Shown in pieces: positions 1 to 9,103 of a DNA stretch of 17,915 bases. Position 1 is the stretch's first letter. Every line of letters begins with the position of its first letter. The notes under the pieces were generated by a model that was given only the letters and a program-made list of their open reading frames with translations, searched no databases and was not told where the DNA came from. The position numbers and the translations under genes are program-made. Source of the DNA: Ruminococcaceae bacterium UBA7030 (lineage in GTDB: Bacteria; Bacillota; Clostridia; Oscillospirales; Acutalibacteraceae); the NCBI GenBank assembly GCA_002494125.1, contig DLBD01000065.1, positions 1 through 17,915 on the forward strand. The letters run 5' to 3'.

Positions 1-297
1 CACGATTTTTATCTTTATGACTGGCATATTGAAAAGCACGAGGAGATGCACGCTTGGTATCACCCGAAGGAATCCGTAAAAAACATAAAGCGCTATTCAA
101 TGCTTGAACTAAGCAAAAGCGAAGAGGATATGATTCTGAGGCATATGTTCCCGCTTTATCCCCTGCCGCCAAATTCCTTACGAGGATGGGTGCTCACCCT
201 TGCAGACAAGCACTGTGCGACGCAGGATTATATGAAGCTTTCGGGAAGGTTTGTTCCGATTTATAATGAGATTAACAGGAGAATTGAGAAGTTGTGA
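1..297 (+). CDS. HD-domain metal-dependent phosphohydrolase, 3' part
   Basis: The reading frame is open from base 1, so the gene starts before the window; the first visible Met (base 46) is internal. The first two residues seen are His-Asp, followed by a DWH a few residues later. This fits the HD signature of small HD hydrolases, whose His and Asp residues bind the catalytic metal. Later come HMFPL with PLPP, and ADKHCA, the usual C-terminal landmarks of this subgroup in Clostridia. The substrate is unknown; relatives hydrolyse phosphate esters or nucleotides, and no signal peptide can be judged. The stop overlaps the next gene's start by four bases (GTGA), so the two are translationally coupled. 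The HD call is good; the function is not known. Confidence 0.8.
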   Translation, partial: HDFYLYDWHIEKHEEMHAWYHPKESVKNIKRYSMLELSKSEEDMILRHMFPLYPLPPNSLRGWVLTLADKHCATQDYMKLSGRFVPIYNEINRRIEKL

Positions 298-1121
298 TTA
301 TTACTATTTGCAAATATTTTTTCTGGTTTATTTTATACAGCGTCGGCGGATGGATTCTGGAAACGCTGCTGTTTTTAATAAGAGATAAGAAGGTTGTCAA
401 AAGAGGTTTCCTTTTTGGCCCGCTTTGCCCTATATACGGTACAGGCGCCGTAATCTGCACTGCTATAATGTACGGTAGAATCAACAATATTTTCCTCGTA
501 TTTTTAATAGGGCTTCTTCTTTGCGGAACGCTTGAATACCTGACCCATTTTATTATGGAAAAGCTTTTTCATGCAATGTGGTGGGATTATTCTTCAAGGC
601 GTTTTAATATAAACGGAAGGGTTTATCTTAACGGGCTGCTTGAGTTCGGCGCCGGAAGCGTGCTTATTATCAAGGTACTTCAACCTCTTGTTGTAAAACT
701 TACCGATATGATACCTGAAAATGTATTATACATTATCTGTTTTGCCCTTTACTCAATAATTCTTGTTGATGTTAGTGCCACTCTTTCCGACCTTAAGGTT
801 ATGCTTAACACACTCAAGAAGCTGCAAAACCTTATTATCACGGAAACCCAAAAGGGCTTTGACGCCACAAATGTGCAGATAGAGAATATCAATGCAACTA
901 TAAAAGAAAGCGAGATATTCAAAAGCATCTCTTCAAGCTTTATTTCCGAAAACCGTCTATATGCAAGAGTTAAGAAAATTGCGCCTGATTTCAAACTTGA
1001 GAAGTATAAAAAGGTACTTGACATAATTCGTGATCAGCCGCAGGAGGATAAAGCACGAAAGGATATAAAGCTCTACGGCACAGCCGACAGCATTCCGACA
1101 CCCGATGAAAACGAAAAATAA
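294..1121 (+). CDS. CmpB-like putative ABC-transporter type IV membrane protein
   Basis: A 275-residue integral membrane protein with a GTG start inside the stop of the HD gene. It has about four or five hydrophobic segments in residues 1-160. It carries the conserved marks of the family named putative ABC-transporter type IV/CmpB: GW..E at residues 19-23, RGF at 37-39, GPLCPIYG at 42-49, EY at 81-82, WWDYS at 96-100 and GR at 108-109. Residues 160-275 are polar, rich in Lys and Glu and probably helical, forming a cytoplasmic tail. Despite the family name there is no ATPase next to it and transport has not been established. Tight coupling to an HD hydrolase suggests a shared role. The family assignment is from memory of the motifs. 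Confidence 0.75.
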   Translation: MIITICKYFFWFILYSVGGWILETLLFLIRDKKVVKRGFLFGPLCPIYGTGAVICTAIMYGRINNIFLVFLIGLLLCGTLEYLTHFIMEKLFHAMWWDYSSRRFNINGRVYLNGLLEFGAGSVLIIKVLQPLVVKLTDMIPENVLYIICFALYSIILVDVSATLSDLKVMLNTLKKLQNLIITETQKGFDATNVQIENINATIKESEIFKSISSSFISENRLYARVKKIAPDFKLEKYKKVLDIIRDQPQEDKARKDIKLYGTADSIPTPDENEK

Positions 1122-1132
1122 GGACAATAAAC

Positions 1133-1158
1133 AAAGCACTTGCAAATGCAAGTGCTTT
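1133..1158. terminator. Two-way intrinsic terminator between convergent genes
   Basis: An 11-bp perfect stem (1133-1143 with 1148-1158) with an AAAT loop lies between the CmpB-like gene (ends 1121) and trpS (ends 1164, opposite strand). The outer end of the stem is AAA/TTT, and a T-rich run follows on the + strand (TTTTACTTTTATTTT). On the minus strand only the stem's TTT plus scattered T follow, so it should work better for the + strand gene. It also closes the glyA-trpS run. Confidence 0.8.
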
Positions 1159-1163
1159 TACTT

Positions 1164-2177
1164 TTATTTTGCGAGGAAGCCGATTTTTTTCATAGCCTTG
1201 TCAAGTGTTCTCTGTGACACTCTCGACGCAATATCTGCTCCCTTTGTCCACTGTTCTTTAAGGTATGCTTTATCAGCCATATACTCATTATAACGCTTTT
1301 GCACGGGTTCGAGCTCAGCAACAACTGCTTCGCCTACTGCCTTTTTGAAATCGCCGTATCCTTTTCCCGAGAAGTCGGCTTCAATCTTTTCAAGGCTATC
1401 GCCCGTAACAGCAGAATAAATAGTCATCAGGTTATTAATTCCGTCTTTACCCTCGCCGTAGTGAACGCTCATTTCGCTGTCTGTAACAGCGCTCTTGAAT
1501 TTTTTCATAATAACGCTCGGCTCATCCGTCAGATAAACCGTACCCTTAGGGTTAGGGTCTGATTTGCTCATCTTTCGTGTTGGCTCGGCAAGGCTCATTA
1601 CCCTTGCACCTGCCTTAGGAAAGTACGGCTCAGGCACTGTGAAAACGTTGCCGTAAATACCGTTAAAGCGTTCTGCGATATCCCTTGCAATTTCAAGATG
1701 CTGCTTCTGGTCAGCGCCAACAGGAACAATATCAGCCTGATATAGAAGAATATCTGCAGCCATAAGACATGGATAAGTGAATAATCCTGCATTGATATTA
1801 TCAGAATGTTGCTGTGACTTATCCTTAAACTGAGTCATTCGGTTAAGCTCGCCGAACATTGTATAGCAGTTCAAAAGCCAACCAAGCTGGGAGTGAGTCG
1901 GCACGTGCGACTGAACAAAAAGTATACTTTTTTCAGGGTCAAGCCCAACCGCCATTAGCAATGCATAAAGCTGTGTGGTCTGCTGTCTGAGCTTTTGCGG
2001 CTCCTGTCTGACAGTTATCGAGTGAAGGTCTGCAATACCGAATACGGTATCAAAATCTTCCTGAAATGAGGGCCAGCCCTTCATAGCGCCGAGATAGTTG
2101 CCAAGTGTCGGAATAGACGTAGGCTGAATAAGGGATAGGCTTCTCTTTTTTCTTTCCTGTTTTATTTCTTCTGACAT
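1164..2177 (-). CDS. trpS: Tryptophan-tRNA ligase
   Basis: A cytoplasmic class I aminoacyl-tRNA synthetase that charges tRNA-Trp with tryptophan using ATP. It is 337 residues, the normal bacterial TrpRS length. The HIGH-type signature is TLGN at residues 24-27 within LGNYLGA; GADQKQH at 154-160 carries the ATP/tryptophan-site Asp156; KMSKS is exact at 202-206. Start: GGAG at 2185-2188 is 7 bases ahead of the ATG. The N-terminus has about 12 charged residues before the fold. It is the last gene of the minus-strand run, 12 bases after the aminotransferase stop. No T-box leader or own promoter is visible just upstream, so expression probably depends on the operon promoter or on one hidden inside the preceding gene. 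Confidence 0.96.
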   Translation of the reverse strand: MSEEIKQERKKRSLSLIQPTSIPTLGNYLGAMKGWPSFQEDFDTVFGIADLHSITVRQEPQKLRQQTTQLYALLMAVGLDPEKSILFVQSHVPTHSQLGWLLNCYTMFGELNRMTQFKDKSQQHSDNINAGLFTYPCLMAADILLYQADIVPVGADQKQHLEIARDIAERFNGIYGNVFTVPEPYFPKAGARVMSLAEPTRKMSKSDPNPKGTVYLTDEPSVIMKKFKSAVTDSEMSVHYGEGKDGINNLMTIYSAVTGDSLEKIEADFSGKGYGDFKKAVGEAVVAELEPVQKRYNEYMADKAYLKEQWTKGADIASRVSQRTLDKAMKKIGFLAK

Positions 2178-2189
2178 ATTAATTCTCCG

Positions 2190-3377
2190 TTACTTATATT
2201 CTTTTGAAAGTTCGCCAAGTGCTTTTATGCCCTTAATTATACCCTCATCGGATGGGGTAGAAAAATTAAGGCGTATGTACTGTGTTTTATCAGTATCATT
2301 CATAAGAAAAGCGTTACCGGGTACAACAGCTACCTTTTTCTCAACTGCTCTTCTTACAAAGTCAAGCATATCAACATCGTCAGGAAGCTTGCACCATACA
2401 AAAAGTCCGCCTTCAGGTCTTACATACTCAACAAAATCACCGAGCTCCTCGTCTATAAGCGAGCACATAAGCTCAAGTTTTTTTCTGTAAATTCCTCTGA
2501 TTTTTTCAATATGGGAATCAACATCGTAATTAGTAAGCCATTCGTTTACAATCATCTGATTGAGGCAGGCGGTGTGAACATCCTCTGCCTGCTTGCCTAC
2601 CGTCATCTTCGCAGTAATCTGCTTAGGCGCGATGCAATATGCAACACGCAGTCCGGGTGAAAGAATTTTTGAAAAAGAGCCGGCATATATTACAATTCCG
2701 TCTGTATCCATTGATTTAATACAAGGAAGAGCTTTGCCCGTAACTCTTAAATCACCGTAAGGATTATCCTCAAGAATGATAACATTATACTCCTTTGCAA
2801 GAGCGTAAAGCCTCTCCCTCTTCTCAAGTGACATAGTAGCACCTGAAGGGTTTTGGAAGTTAGGGATTGTATAAATGAATTTTACATTATCACATTCTTT
2901 AAGCGCTGTTTCAAGAGCGTTTACATCCATTCCGTCGCTTTCAACAGGAATGCCCTTAAGCTTGCAGCCGTATGAACGAAAACAGTTGAGGGAACCGATG
3001 AACGAAGGCTCCTCACAAATAACAGTATCGCCTTCGTTACAAAGGATTTTTGTAACTAAATCCATAACCTGAGTAGCACCGGAGAGGATGAGCGTATCAT
3101 CAAATTCTTTTCCGATATTCTCTCTCTTTTTCATCCAGTCAGAAACTGTTTTTCGAAGCTTTGGATAGCCCTCGGAAATACTGTACTGAAGGGCAGTTAT
3201 CGGCTCCTCTTTAAGTATTTTTGAAGCAATTTCCTGTACCTCTTTTACAGGAAATGCGTCAGGCGCAGGGTTACCTGCGGCAAGTGGAATAATCTCAGGG
3301 TCGGCAGTTGCCTTTAGTATCTCCCTGATGGCGCTTGGCTGGAGTGATGAGATTTTATTTGAAAAAGTATATTCCAT
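2190..3377 (-). CDS. PLP-dependent class I/II aminotransferase
   Basis: A 395-residue fold-type I aminotransferase. The PLP lysine is Lys237 in GSFSKILSPGLR, and Arg244 binds the cofactor phosphate. NFQNPSG at 173-179 supplies the Asn that touches the ring hydroxyl. Asp204 (EDNPYGDL) pairs with the ring nitrogen and Tyr207 with the hydroxyl. A C-terminal Arg in IRLNFS should hold the substrate carboxylate. The N-terminus (LAAGNPAPDAFP) resembles the MocR-catalytic/2-aminoadipate (LysN) group, which includes broad 2-oxoacid and aromatic aminotransferases, but there is no DNA-binding domain. The substrate cannot be fixed from sequence. Its ATG overlaps the stop of the transferase gene ahead (TAATG). 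The only purine-rich site (GAGGG) is about 13 bases upstream, so coupling probably drives translation. Confidence 0.88.
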   Translation of the reverse strand: MEYTFSNKISSLQPSAIREILKATADPEIIPLAAGNPAPDAFPVKEVQEIASKILKEEPITALQYSISEGYPKLRKTVSDWMKKRENIGKEFDDTLILSGATQVMDLVTKILCNEGDTVICEEPSFIGSLNCFRSYGCKLKGIPVESDGMDVNALETALKECDNVKFIYTIPNFQNPSGATMSLEKRERLYALAKEYNVIILEDNPYGDLRVTGKALPCIKSMDTDGIVIYAGSFSKILSPGLRVAYCIAPKQITAKMTVGKQAEDVHTACLNQMIVNEWLTNYDVDSHIEKIRGIYRKKLELMCSLIDEELGDFVEYVRPEGGLFVWCKLPDDVDMLDFVRRAVEKKVAVVPGNAFLMNDTDKTQYIRLNFSTPSDEGIIKGIKALGELSKEYK

Positions 3378-6300
3378 TATATAATACCGTCCCTCTTTAA
3401 GAATTTAATAAGTCTTTCGGTGTTTTTGCCGTCATGGAATTCAACAATTTTTGAATACTTGTCCTTATATTCCTGCGGCTGTTCATTATTATAGTTTCTT
3501 TCAATAGCCTGCGTAAGTCCTTCGGTGTTGTAGAAGAAATCGCCATAGACGTTATCTTCATTGAGCATAAGCTTAGTTGTAGGTCCGTATTCAGCCATAC
3601 ATTCGTCCTTTTCCTCCCAGTAAAAGATTACTCTTGTGCCACGGTAGAAAGCGTCGTAAGCGATTGACGAATAGTCGGTTATAAGAACTCTTGTTTGGCG
3701 GAGAATATCGTCATACTTAGGCTCTGTTACTATAACATCCGTTACAGATTTAGGAAGTTTCTGAAGCTCATTAATTATAAGCGGATGAGGAAGAATTAAC
3801 ACCTTGTCTTTAAGATTTTCCGGAACAGAGTCATAAATCTTCATAATCATCTTGAAATAGCTTGTTTCAAGGAAGTTGTCGCGCGCGGTATTGATTTCCC
3901 ACGGGCGCCATGTAGGCATAATCGTAATCTTATCGGCGTAGTCGTTAAGAACATTTTTATCAAATTTAGGAAGTCCTGTGATATAGATATCCTCTTCATA
4001 ATGTCTTCCAAGCTGGGTGAAATGGTCGCACTCAGCCTGTGACGAAACAACAACCCTATACTTGCCGTTAAGATTTTTACGTTTGAACATACCTCTCGAC
4101 TCAGAGTCAAGCGAAACCATATACATAACTCCGTGCTGGAGAAATACATAGTTTTTATTCTTGCTCTGCACCTTTGCGAGAGCGAGCTTATTAAACGTTT
4201 TAAGGTCGATTGCATGAACAAGCGTTTCAGTGCCTATAAAGGTGTATGCTCTGAAGAAATAGAGATAGTGCTTAAAGCTGTGTTTTATAAGTACATGGTC
4301 CCTATATTTTTCCGGAACATCATCCGCTGCTTCTTTTGTTATTATGAAGTAAGCATACGGATAGCCGCTATCGTTAAGCTTTTCAAAGAGCACGCTTGCG
4401 CTTTCCTCAAACTTTGATGCGTTCTTTTCATAAAGAAGAACAAGCCCCTTTGCCTTTTTGCCAAACCAGAAGCGAGAGCAGATAAAAGCAATAATTTGTG
4501 AAAGCTGCTTTGAAAGAGAGTCCGAAACATTGAGCGAACGGACATAAATATTAAGTCTGTTGCTTCTTGACTGACGGAAGATTGCAACGGAATTTGTTTG
4601 CTTATCACAAAGAATAGGACCCCTGAGGCCGAGAAATCTTCCGAGCGTCATACATGTATATACAACATGACACTGAACATTGCAATTAAGACTGTTTTTA
4701 TAATTAAGCGCAACCATATTTGTCGCAGGCATATCTACCGCATCCTTAAGCGGCACGGAGAAATGCCAGAAGCCGTAATGCGAATGAGAAAGTCTTGACT
4801 TGTTAGCAATAAAATGAACAGGATATTCATTGTCGCCGACTGTAAGCCATGTGTCCTTTAGCCTTGTTTTAACAGGCGTTCTGAACTTAAACGAACTAAA
4901 ACAGATAAGCTTATTCTTCGTTTTAAGATAAAGCGGAAGAATATTCGTCATACGTGAGTTGCGCCTGAAGCTTTGGTCTGCTTCTCGCTCTTCGCCAAGA
5001 TCATCAAGGAAGAGTTTGTCCTCTGTTTTTCCGTAGTCAACTGCCTTGAAACCGTATTTTTCCTCATAAGCCTTAATTCTTTTTGCTCTCTTAAAGCTTT
5101 TCTTTGAATCGGTTACAAATTCGCCGTGATTGATATAGTACTTATCACCCGTCATAAAGGTGAACATTCCCGCAAAAATAGGTGTACCGCAGACGAAATC
5201 GACAATTCTGTCAGGCTTTATACCATAAAGAAGTCTGTCAGCCTCACGCTTATAGACATTCTTCATTATGCTGCTTTCCTTCATTTTTCGTCCCTTTAGT
5301 GCGAACTCAACAAGCTCTCTGAAGGAAAACTGAAAAGCGGTTATTGTACCGAGCGTTGTAACATTATCTCCGAGAGAATAGAGAAAATCCTTTTTCTTTG
5401 CATTAAGGTTTCTTCTGTAAACTACCGAATAGTTAAACTCGGGATTTTCATTTATATAATTTCTGATATTTCTGTAATGGGATTCGGAAAGTCTTCCCGC
5501 ATAAATAAGACAAAGAGGCTTGTCGCAGTATGCATTATCCTCAAGCTTATACTTGTCGGTCGTACCGTTTACCATCATTTCGAAAAGGTCTTCGCAGGAT
5601 TCTACAGAGCCGTTAGGACAATATTCTTTTACAAAATCATCATACGGCTCAACGTCCTTTTTCATCTCTGCGACAACATCATCAACATTTTCAAGAATCG
5701 GAAACGGCAGACTTTCAAACGGAATATACACACCTCTTGTTGCAAGGTATCCCCTCTTATCATAAGCATAAAGGATAATCTTTTTTCCCGTAACGGCATA
5801 GTCAAAGAAAACGCTTGAATAGTCGGTTATAAGACCGTCGCACGCATTTAACACCTCATATGTATCATAGTTGCCGGTGAAATAATCAATGTGCTTATAG
5901 TTATCACAATCAATCGCACTTGCAAGAAGGAAGTGAAGGTTAACAAGAATAACAGTATCGTCGTCAAGGCGTTTGTCAAGCTCGTCAAGTATTTCCTTTG
6001 TGTTTGCAAGCTGGACATCTGTATCGGCAGTTCTTCCCGTGCCGCGCCATGTTGGCATATAAGCAAAAATCTTTTTATCCTTATAGCCAAGCTTTTCCTT
6101 CATTTTTACAGCCTGCTCTTTATCGTAGAAAATATAGTTTCTCGGATAATTTGCAATAAGGGATTTACCTGAGAAAATGTATTTGAGGTCATAATCCTCC
6201 ATAAACACATTTCTTGTAAACTCATTCGGAAAAAGAGCATAATCACTCATAAGATAGTTTTTCTGAATATTTGCAAGAGAAGCATTATTCGACTTATCAG

Positions 6301-6724
6301 ACTTTCCGAGAGTTTTAAGCGGTGTGCCGTGCCAGGTGTTAAGAAATACCTGATCATCCCTTTTCACAAAATACGGCGGGAAGGAATTATCCGTCATAAG
6401 ATACTTAGCAGTTGCAAGATACTTGCAGTACTGTTTCGAATTCCTGACAGATATTATAACCTTGTCAAAGCCGTAAAATTCCATTCTTTTCTTCGCAGCT
6501 GAAATAGTGTCATCAGTTACAACAAAGACAGTTTTATATTCGCTCCATCTATCATTTGTATTGAGTTCATTGAGCATTGAGAACATATTACCGTTAATAT
6601 TAGTTCCCTGTCCGCCCTCAACAAGAACGAGCTTTTCATCTACGGGAAGCTCGAGATACTTAAGATATGAGGTCTGAATATTAGAAATGATACTTTTCGA
6701 CTTGCTAATTAATCTTTTAATCAC
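3377..6724 (-). CDS. Double-headed CDP-glycerol glycerophosphotransferase (TagF-like)
   Basis: A 1115-residue cytoplasmic or membrane-face enzyme expected to move polyol-phosphate units from a CDP-linked donor onto a growing wall or capsule polymer. It has two complete catalytic domains of the TagB/TagF family. The first is about residues 30-390: WHGTPLK with His132, His264 in LVNLHFL, DYSS at 301-304. The second is about 760-1110: LQHG with His864, LPHP with His980, DYSS at 1017-1020. These His residues and the DYSS loop match the catalytic and phosphate-binding elements of the family. Between them, residues 403-560 look like a nucleotide-sugar-transferase half-domain and 603-700 are beta-rich. 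TagF itself is about 730 residues with one catalytic domain. It starts at GTG; the GAGGAG binding site is the last two codons of the preceding gene. The polymer type is unknown. Confidence 0.88.
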   Translation of the reverse strand: MIKRLISKSKSIISNIQTSYLKYLELPVDEKLVLVEGGQGTNINGNMFSMLNELNTNDRWSEYKTVFVVTDDTISAAKKRMEFYGFDKVIISVRNSKQYCKYLATAKYLMTDNSFPPYFVKRDDQVFLNTWHGTPLKTLGKSDKSNNASLANIQKNYLMSDYALFPNEFTRNVFMEDYDLKYIFSGKSLIANYPRNYIFYDKEQAVKMKEKLGYKDKKIFAYMPTWRGTGRTADTDVQLANTKEILDELDKRLDDDTVILVNLHFLLASAIDCDNYKHIDYFTGNYDTYEVLNACDGLITDYSSVFFDYAVTGKKIILYAYDKRGYLATRGVYIPFESLPFPILENVDDVVAEMKKDVEPYDDFVKEYCPNGSVESCEDLFEMMVNGTTDKYKLEDNAYCDKPLCLIYAGRLSESHYRNIRNYINENPEFNYSVVYRRNLNAKKKDFLYSLGDNVTTLGTITAFQFSFRELVEFALKGRKMKESSIMKNVYKREADRLLYGIKPDRIVDFVCGTPIFAGMFTFMTGDKYYINHGEFVTDSKKSFKRAKRIKAYEEKYGFKAVDYGKTEDKLFLDDLGEEREADQSFRRNSRMTNILPLYLKTKNKLICFSSFKFRTPVKTRLKDTWLTVGDNEYPVHFIANKSRLSHSHYGFWHFSVPLKDAVDMPATNMVALNYKNSLNCNVQCHVVYTCMTLGRFLGLRGPILCDKQTNSVAIFRQSRSNRLNIYVRSLNVSDSLSKQLSQIIAFICSRFWFGKKAKGLVLLYEKNASKFEESASVLFEKLNDSGYPYAYFIITKEAADDVPEKYRDHVLIKHSFKHYLYFFRAYTFIGTETLVHAIDLKTFNKLALAKVQSKNKNYVFLQHGVMYMVSLDSESRGMFKRKNLNGKYRVVVSSQAECDHFTQLGRHYEEDIYITGLPKFDKNVLNDYADKITIMPTWRPWEINTARDNFLETSYFKMIMKIYDSVPENLKDKVLILPHPLIINELQKLPKSVTDVIVTEPKYDDILRQTRVLITDYSSIAYDAFYRGTRVIFYWEEKDECMAEYGPTTKLMLNEDNVYGDFFYNTEGLTQAIERNYNNEQPQEYKDKYSKIVEFHDGKNTERLIKFLKRDGII

Positions 6725-6728
6725 TTGT

Positions 6729-7847
6729 TTACTCCTCGGTTATAACATCGGATACAAACTGCGCAAGCTTTGCTGCGTTGTCGTTTCCGGTATTTTCAAT
6801 ATATTTAAGCTTAAAGGAACACAGCATATTTACGTCATAGTTCCCTTCTGAAATTGCCGTTGAAAGCTTTTCGGCATCCTCAAAAACAGCACTTGGCATT
6901 TCCGACTTAATGTCAATATTAATTCCCCTTTCAGACGAATACTTGTCGTAATCGGGAACAAAAAAATAAAGTGGCTTCAAAAGTATTGACGCCTCAAAAG
7001 CGCAGGCGGAATAGTCGGTAATAATAACATCGGCAACCTTCATCAAATCATATGTGTTAAAACTGCCTTCAAAGGAAAAACATTCGTCACGCTCAACCTT
7101 TGAAAAAAGAGGATGAGTGCTGATGATAAGGTGATAATCGCTCATACTGTCGTCGGCAAATTCAGCCTTGAGCTGAGCGACTGCATAAGCCTCCCTCTCA
7201 CGAAACGTCGGAAGGTAAAGAACAATTTTCTTTTGCGCCAAATCCGGATTAGCGCTGTAAAAATCCGAAGTGCAGTCGTTTTCAACAATGGCGTCAACTC
7301 GCGGCAGTGAAAGAATTTTGAAAGCGTCAGCTCCGTAGCCGAACGCCTTTTCGTAAAACTTTTGCGTAGCCTTACTTGGCGCAATGATATAATCGTAGTT
7401 TTTATGCATACACATAGCGCGGCTTACGTCCTCGTCCCTGCCCTCTTTGGTGCCGATGCTCTGAAGTCCGAACTTTTTAAGCGCTCCGAGCGCGTGCCAT
7501 ATCTGGATAACCTTCAGGCTTTTTTTATGTTTAAGGCAGGAAACAGTTATTGAATATGTGTCAAGTATTGCAAGACGAGATGTGGAAAGGTAATACATAT
7601 CTCCGACTATACCGAAGCAATACTTTATTTTAGGAAGAATACCCGCAGGGATTGTGCGAAGCCTGAAAACCTGCTCGGTTTCCGGCATCTTTTCACATAT
7701 CGCCTTTTCAAGAAGCAACATATCAAGGCTTTTGTCATCGCTCTGGCGTGAGAGGTAAACTACCCTGTTTTTTGTTTTAAGCAGTTTTAACGGCGCATAA
7801 AGCACCGCTAAAACCGCTTTCATAATCTGAATTATAAATACTTTCAT
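6729..7847 (-). CDS. TagB-like CDP-glycerol glycerophosphotransferase family protein
   Basis: A 372-residue protein with one transferase domain, the size of TagB-type primases, which add the first glycerol phosphate to a lipid-linked sugar primer. The N-terminal 25 residues are hydrophobic and basic and could sit on the membrane. His118 in IWHALGALKKFG and His245 in STHPLF match the two family histidines. The phosphate-binding loop reads DYSA at 278-281 instead of the usual DYSS. A primase next to a long polymerase-like protein is the typical arrangement in teichoic-acid loci, but that role is inferred. It begins 2 bases after the glyA stop and ends 4 bases before the next gene. Confidence 0.85.
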   Translation of the reverse strand: MKVFIIQIMKAVLAVLYAPLKLLKTKNRVVYLSRQSDDKSLDMLLLEKAICEKMPETEQVFRLRTIPAGILPKIKYCFGIVGDMYYLSTSRLAILDTYSITVSCLKHKKSLKVIQIWHALGALKKFGLQSIGTKEGRDEDVSRAMCMHKNYDYIIAPSKATQKFYEKAFGYGADAFKILSLPRVDAIVENDCTSDFYSANPDLAQKKIVLYLPTFREREAYAVAQLKAEFADDSMSDYHLIISTHPLFSKVERDECFSFEGSFNTYDLMKVADVIITDYSACAFEASILLKPLYFFVPDYDKYSSERGINIDIKSEMPSAVFEDAEKLSTAISEGNYDVNMLCSFKLKYIENTGNDNAAKLAQFVSDVITEE

Positions 7848-7849
7848 TA

Positions 7850-9103
7850 TTACTCGTAGAGAGGATATTTTGCACAGATTTCGGCAACGCCGTTCTTAAT
7901 ATAATCCTTCTTGTTTTCAAAGTCAGTTACTGCAAGGAAGATGAACTCTGCAATCTTGTCCATATCGTCAGCATTTAGACCTCTTGTGGTAGCTGCAGGG
8001 GTACCGATTCTTACACCCGATGTTACAAAAGGTGAAAGGGGTTCGTTAGGAACCGTGTTCTTGTTAAGAGTAATATGAACCTCGTCAAGACGGTGTTCAA
8101 GCTCCTTACCTGTTACATCAGTACCTCTTAAATCAAGAAGGCAGAGGTGGTTGTCCGTACCGCCTGATACGAGATTAAGCCCTCTCGAAGTAAGACCGTT
8201 TGCAAGAGCTGCAGCGTTTTCTACAACTCTCTTCTGATACTCCTTGAATTCCGGCTTAAGAGCCTCGCCGAAGCATACCGCCTTGCCTGCTATAACATGC
8301 ATTAGCGGGCCGCCCTGTGTTCCGGGGAATACAGCAGAATTAAGCTTCTTTGCAAGGTATTCGTTATTACAGAGGATAAGACCGCCGCGGGGACCGCGAA
8401 GAGTTTTGTGTGTTGTGGTAGTAACAACATCTGCATAAGGGATTGGCGACTGGTGAAGTCCGGCGGCAACAAGACCTGCAATATGCGCCATATCAACCAT
8501 AAACATCGCTCCGTTTGCATGGGAGATATCAGCCATAGTCTTAAAGTCAATCTCTCTCGGGTAAGCAGAAGCGCCTGCAACAACAAGCTTTGGCTTAACC
8601 TTATTAACCTGCTTTGCAAATTCCTTATAGTCGATAAAGCCGTTATCGTCAACACCGTAAGGAACAAAGTTGAAATATTTACCGCTTATGTTTGCGGGCG
8701 AGCCGTGGGTAAGATGTCCGCCGTTGTCAAGGCTCATACCCATAACGGTGTCGCCCGGCTTGAGAAGCGCAAGATAAACAGCCGTATTAGCCTGTGCGCC
8801 TGAGTGCGGCTGCACATTAGCAAAATTACAACCGAACACCTCGCAAGCACGCTTGATAGCAATTTCCTCAACAATGTCAACATACTGACAGCCGCCGTAA
8901 TATCTTTTTGACGGAAGTCCTTCTGCGTACTTGTTTGTGAGAACAGAGCCCATAGCCGCCATAACCTGAGGAGAAACGAGATTTTCAGAAGCGATAAGCT
9001 CGATATTCTCTCTCTGTCTTTTGAGCTCAAGCGACATTGCCTCGGCAACCTCGCTGTCTGTTTCTGCTACCTTTGCGATTGAATCGTAATAATCAGCATA
9101 CAT
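7850..9103 (-). CDS. glyA: Serine hydroxymethyltransferase
   Basis: A PLP enzyme converting serine and tetrahydrofolate to glycine and methylenetetrahydrofolate, the main source of one-carbon units. It has 417 residues, the same length as the E. coli enzyme. Lys233 in TTTTHKTLRGPRGG holds PLP, Asp204 and His207 (VDMAH) contact the ring, and ENLVSP (40-45) and GGCQYVD (70-76) are hallmark stretches. Start: an ATG also lies five codons upstream (9118), but the ribosome binding site GGAGG (9112-9116) would fall inside that version. It lies 8 bases before the ATG at 9103, so MYADYYDS is the true N-terminus. First gene of the minus-strand run. Confidence 0.96.
   Translation of the reverse strand: MYADYYDSIAKVAETDSEVAEAMSLELKRQRENIELIASENLVSPQVMAAMGSVLTNKYAEGLPSKRYYGGCQYVDIVEEIAIKRACEVFGCNFANVQPHSGAQANTAVYLALLKPGDTVMGMSLDNGGHLTHGSPANISGKYFNFVPYGVDDNGFIDYKEFAKQVNKVKPKLVVAGASAYPREIDFKTMADISHANGAMFMVDMAHIAGLVAAGLHQSPIPYADVVTTTTHKTLRGPRGGLILCNNEYLAKKLNSAVFPGTQGGPLMHVIAGKAVCFGEALKPEFKEYQKRVVENAAALANGLTSRGLNLVSGGTDNHLCLLDLRGTDVTGKELEHRLDEVHITLNKNTVPNEPLSPFVTSGVRIGTPAATTRGLNADDMDKIAEFIFLAVTDFENKKDYIKNGVAEICAKYPLYE

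Noticed and set aside
2178..2189. T-box or trp leader ahead of trpS
   Set aside because: Only 12 bases separate trpS from the preceding gene, so there is no room for such a leader.
4133..6172. Several + strand ORFs of 66-113 codons inside the TagF-like gene
   Set aside because: They lie antisense to a gene with clear motifs throughout, have low-complexity or Cys/Ile-rich translations, and lack binding sites.
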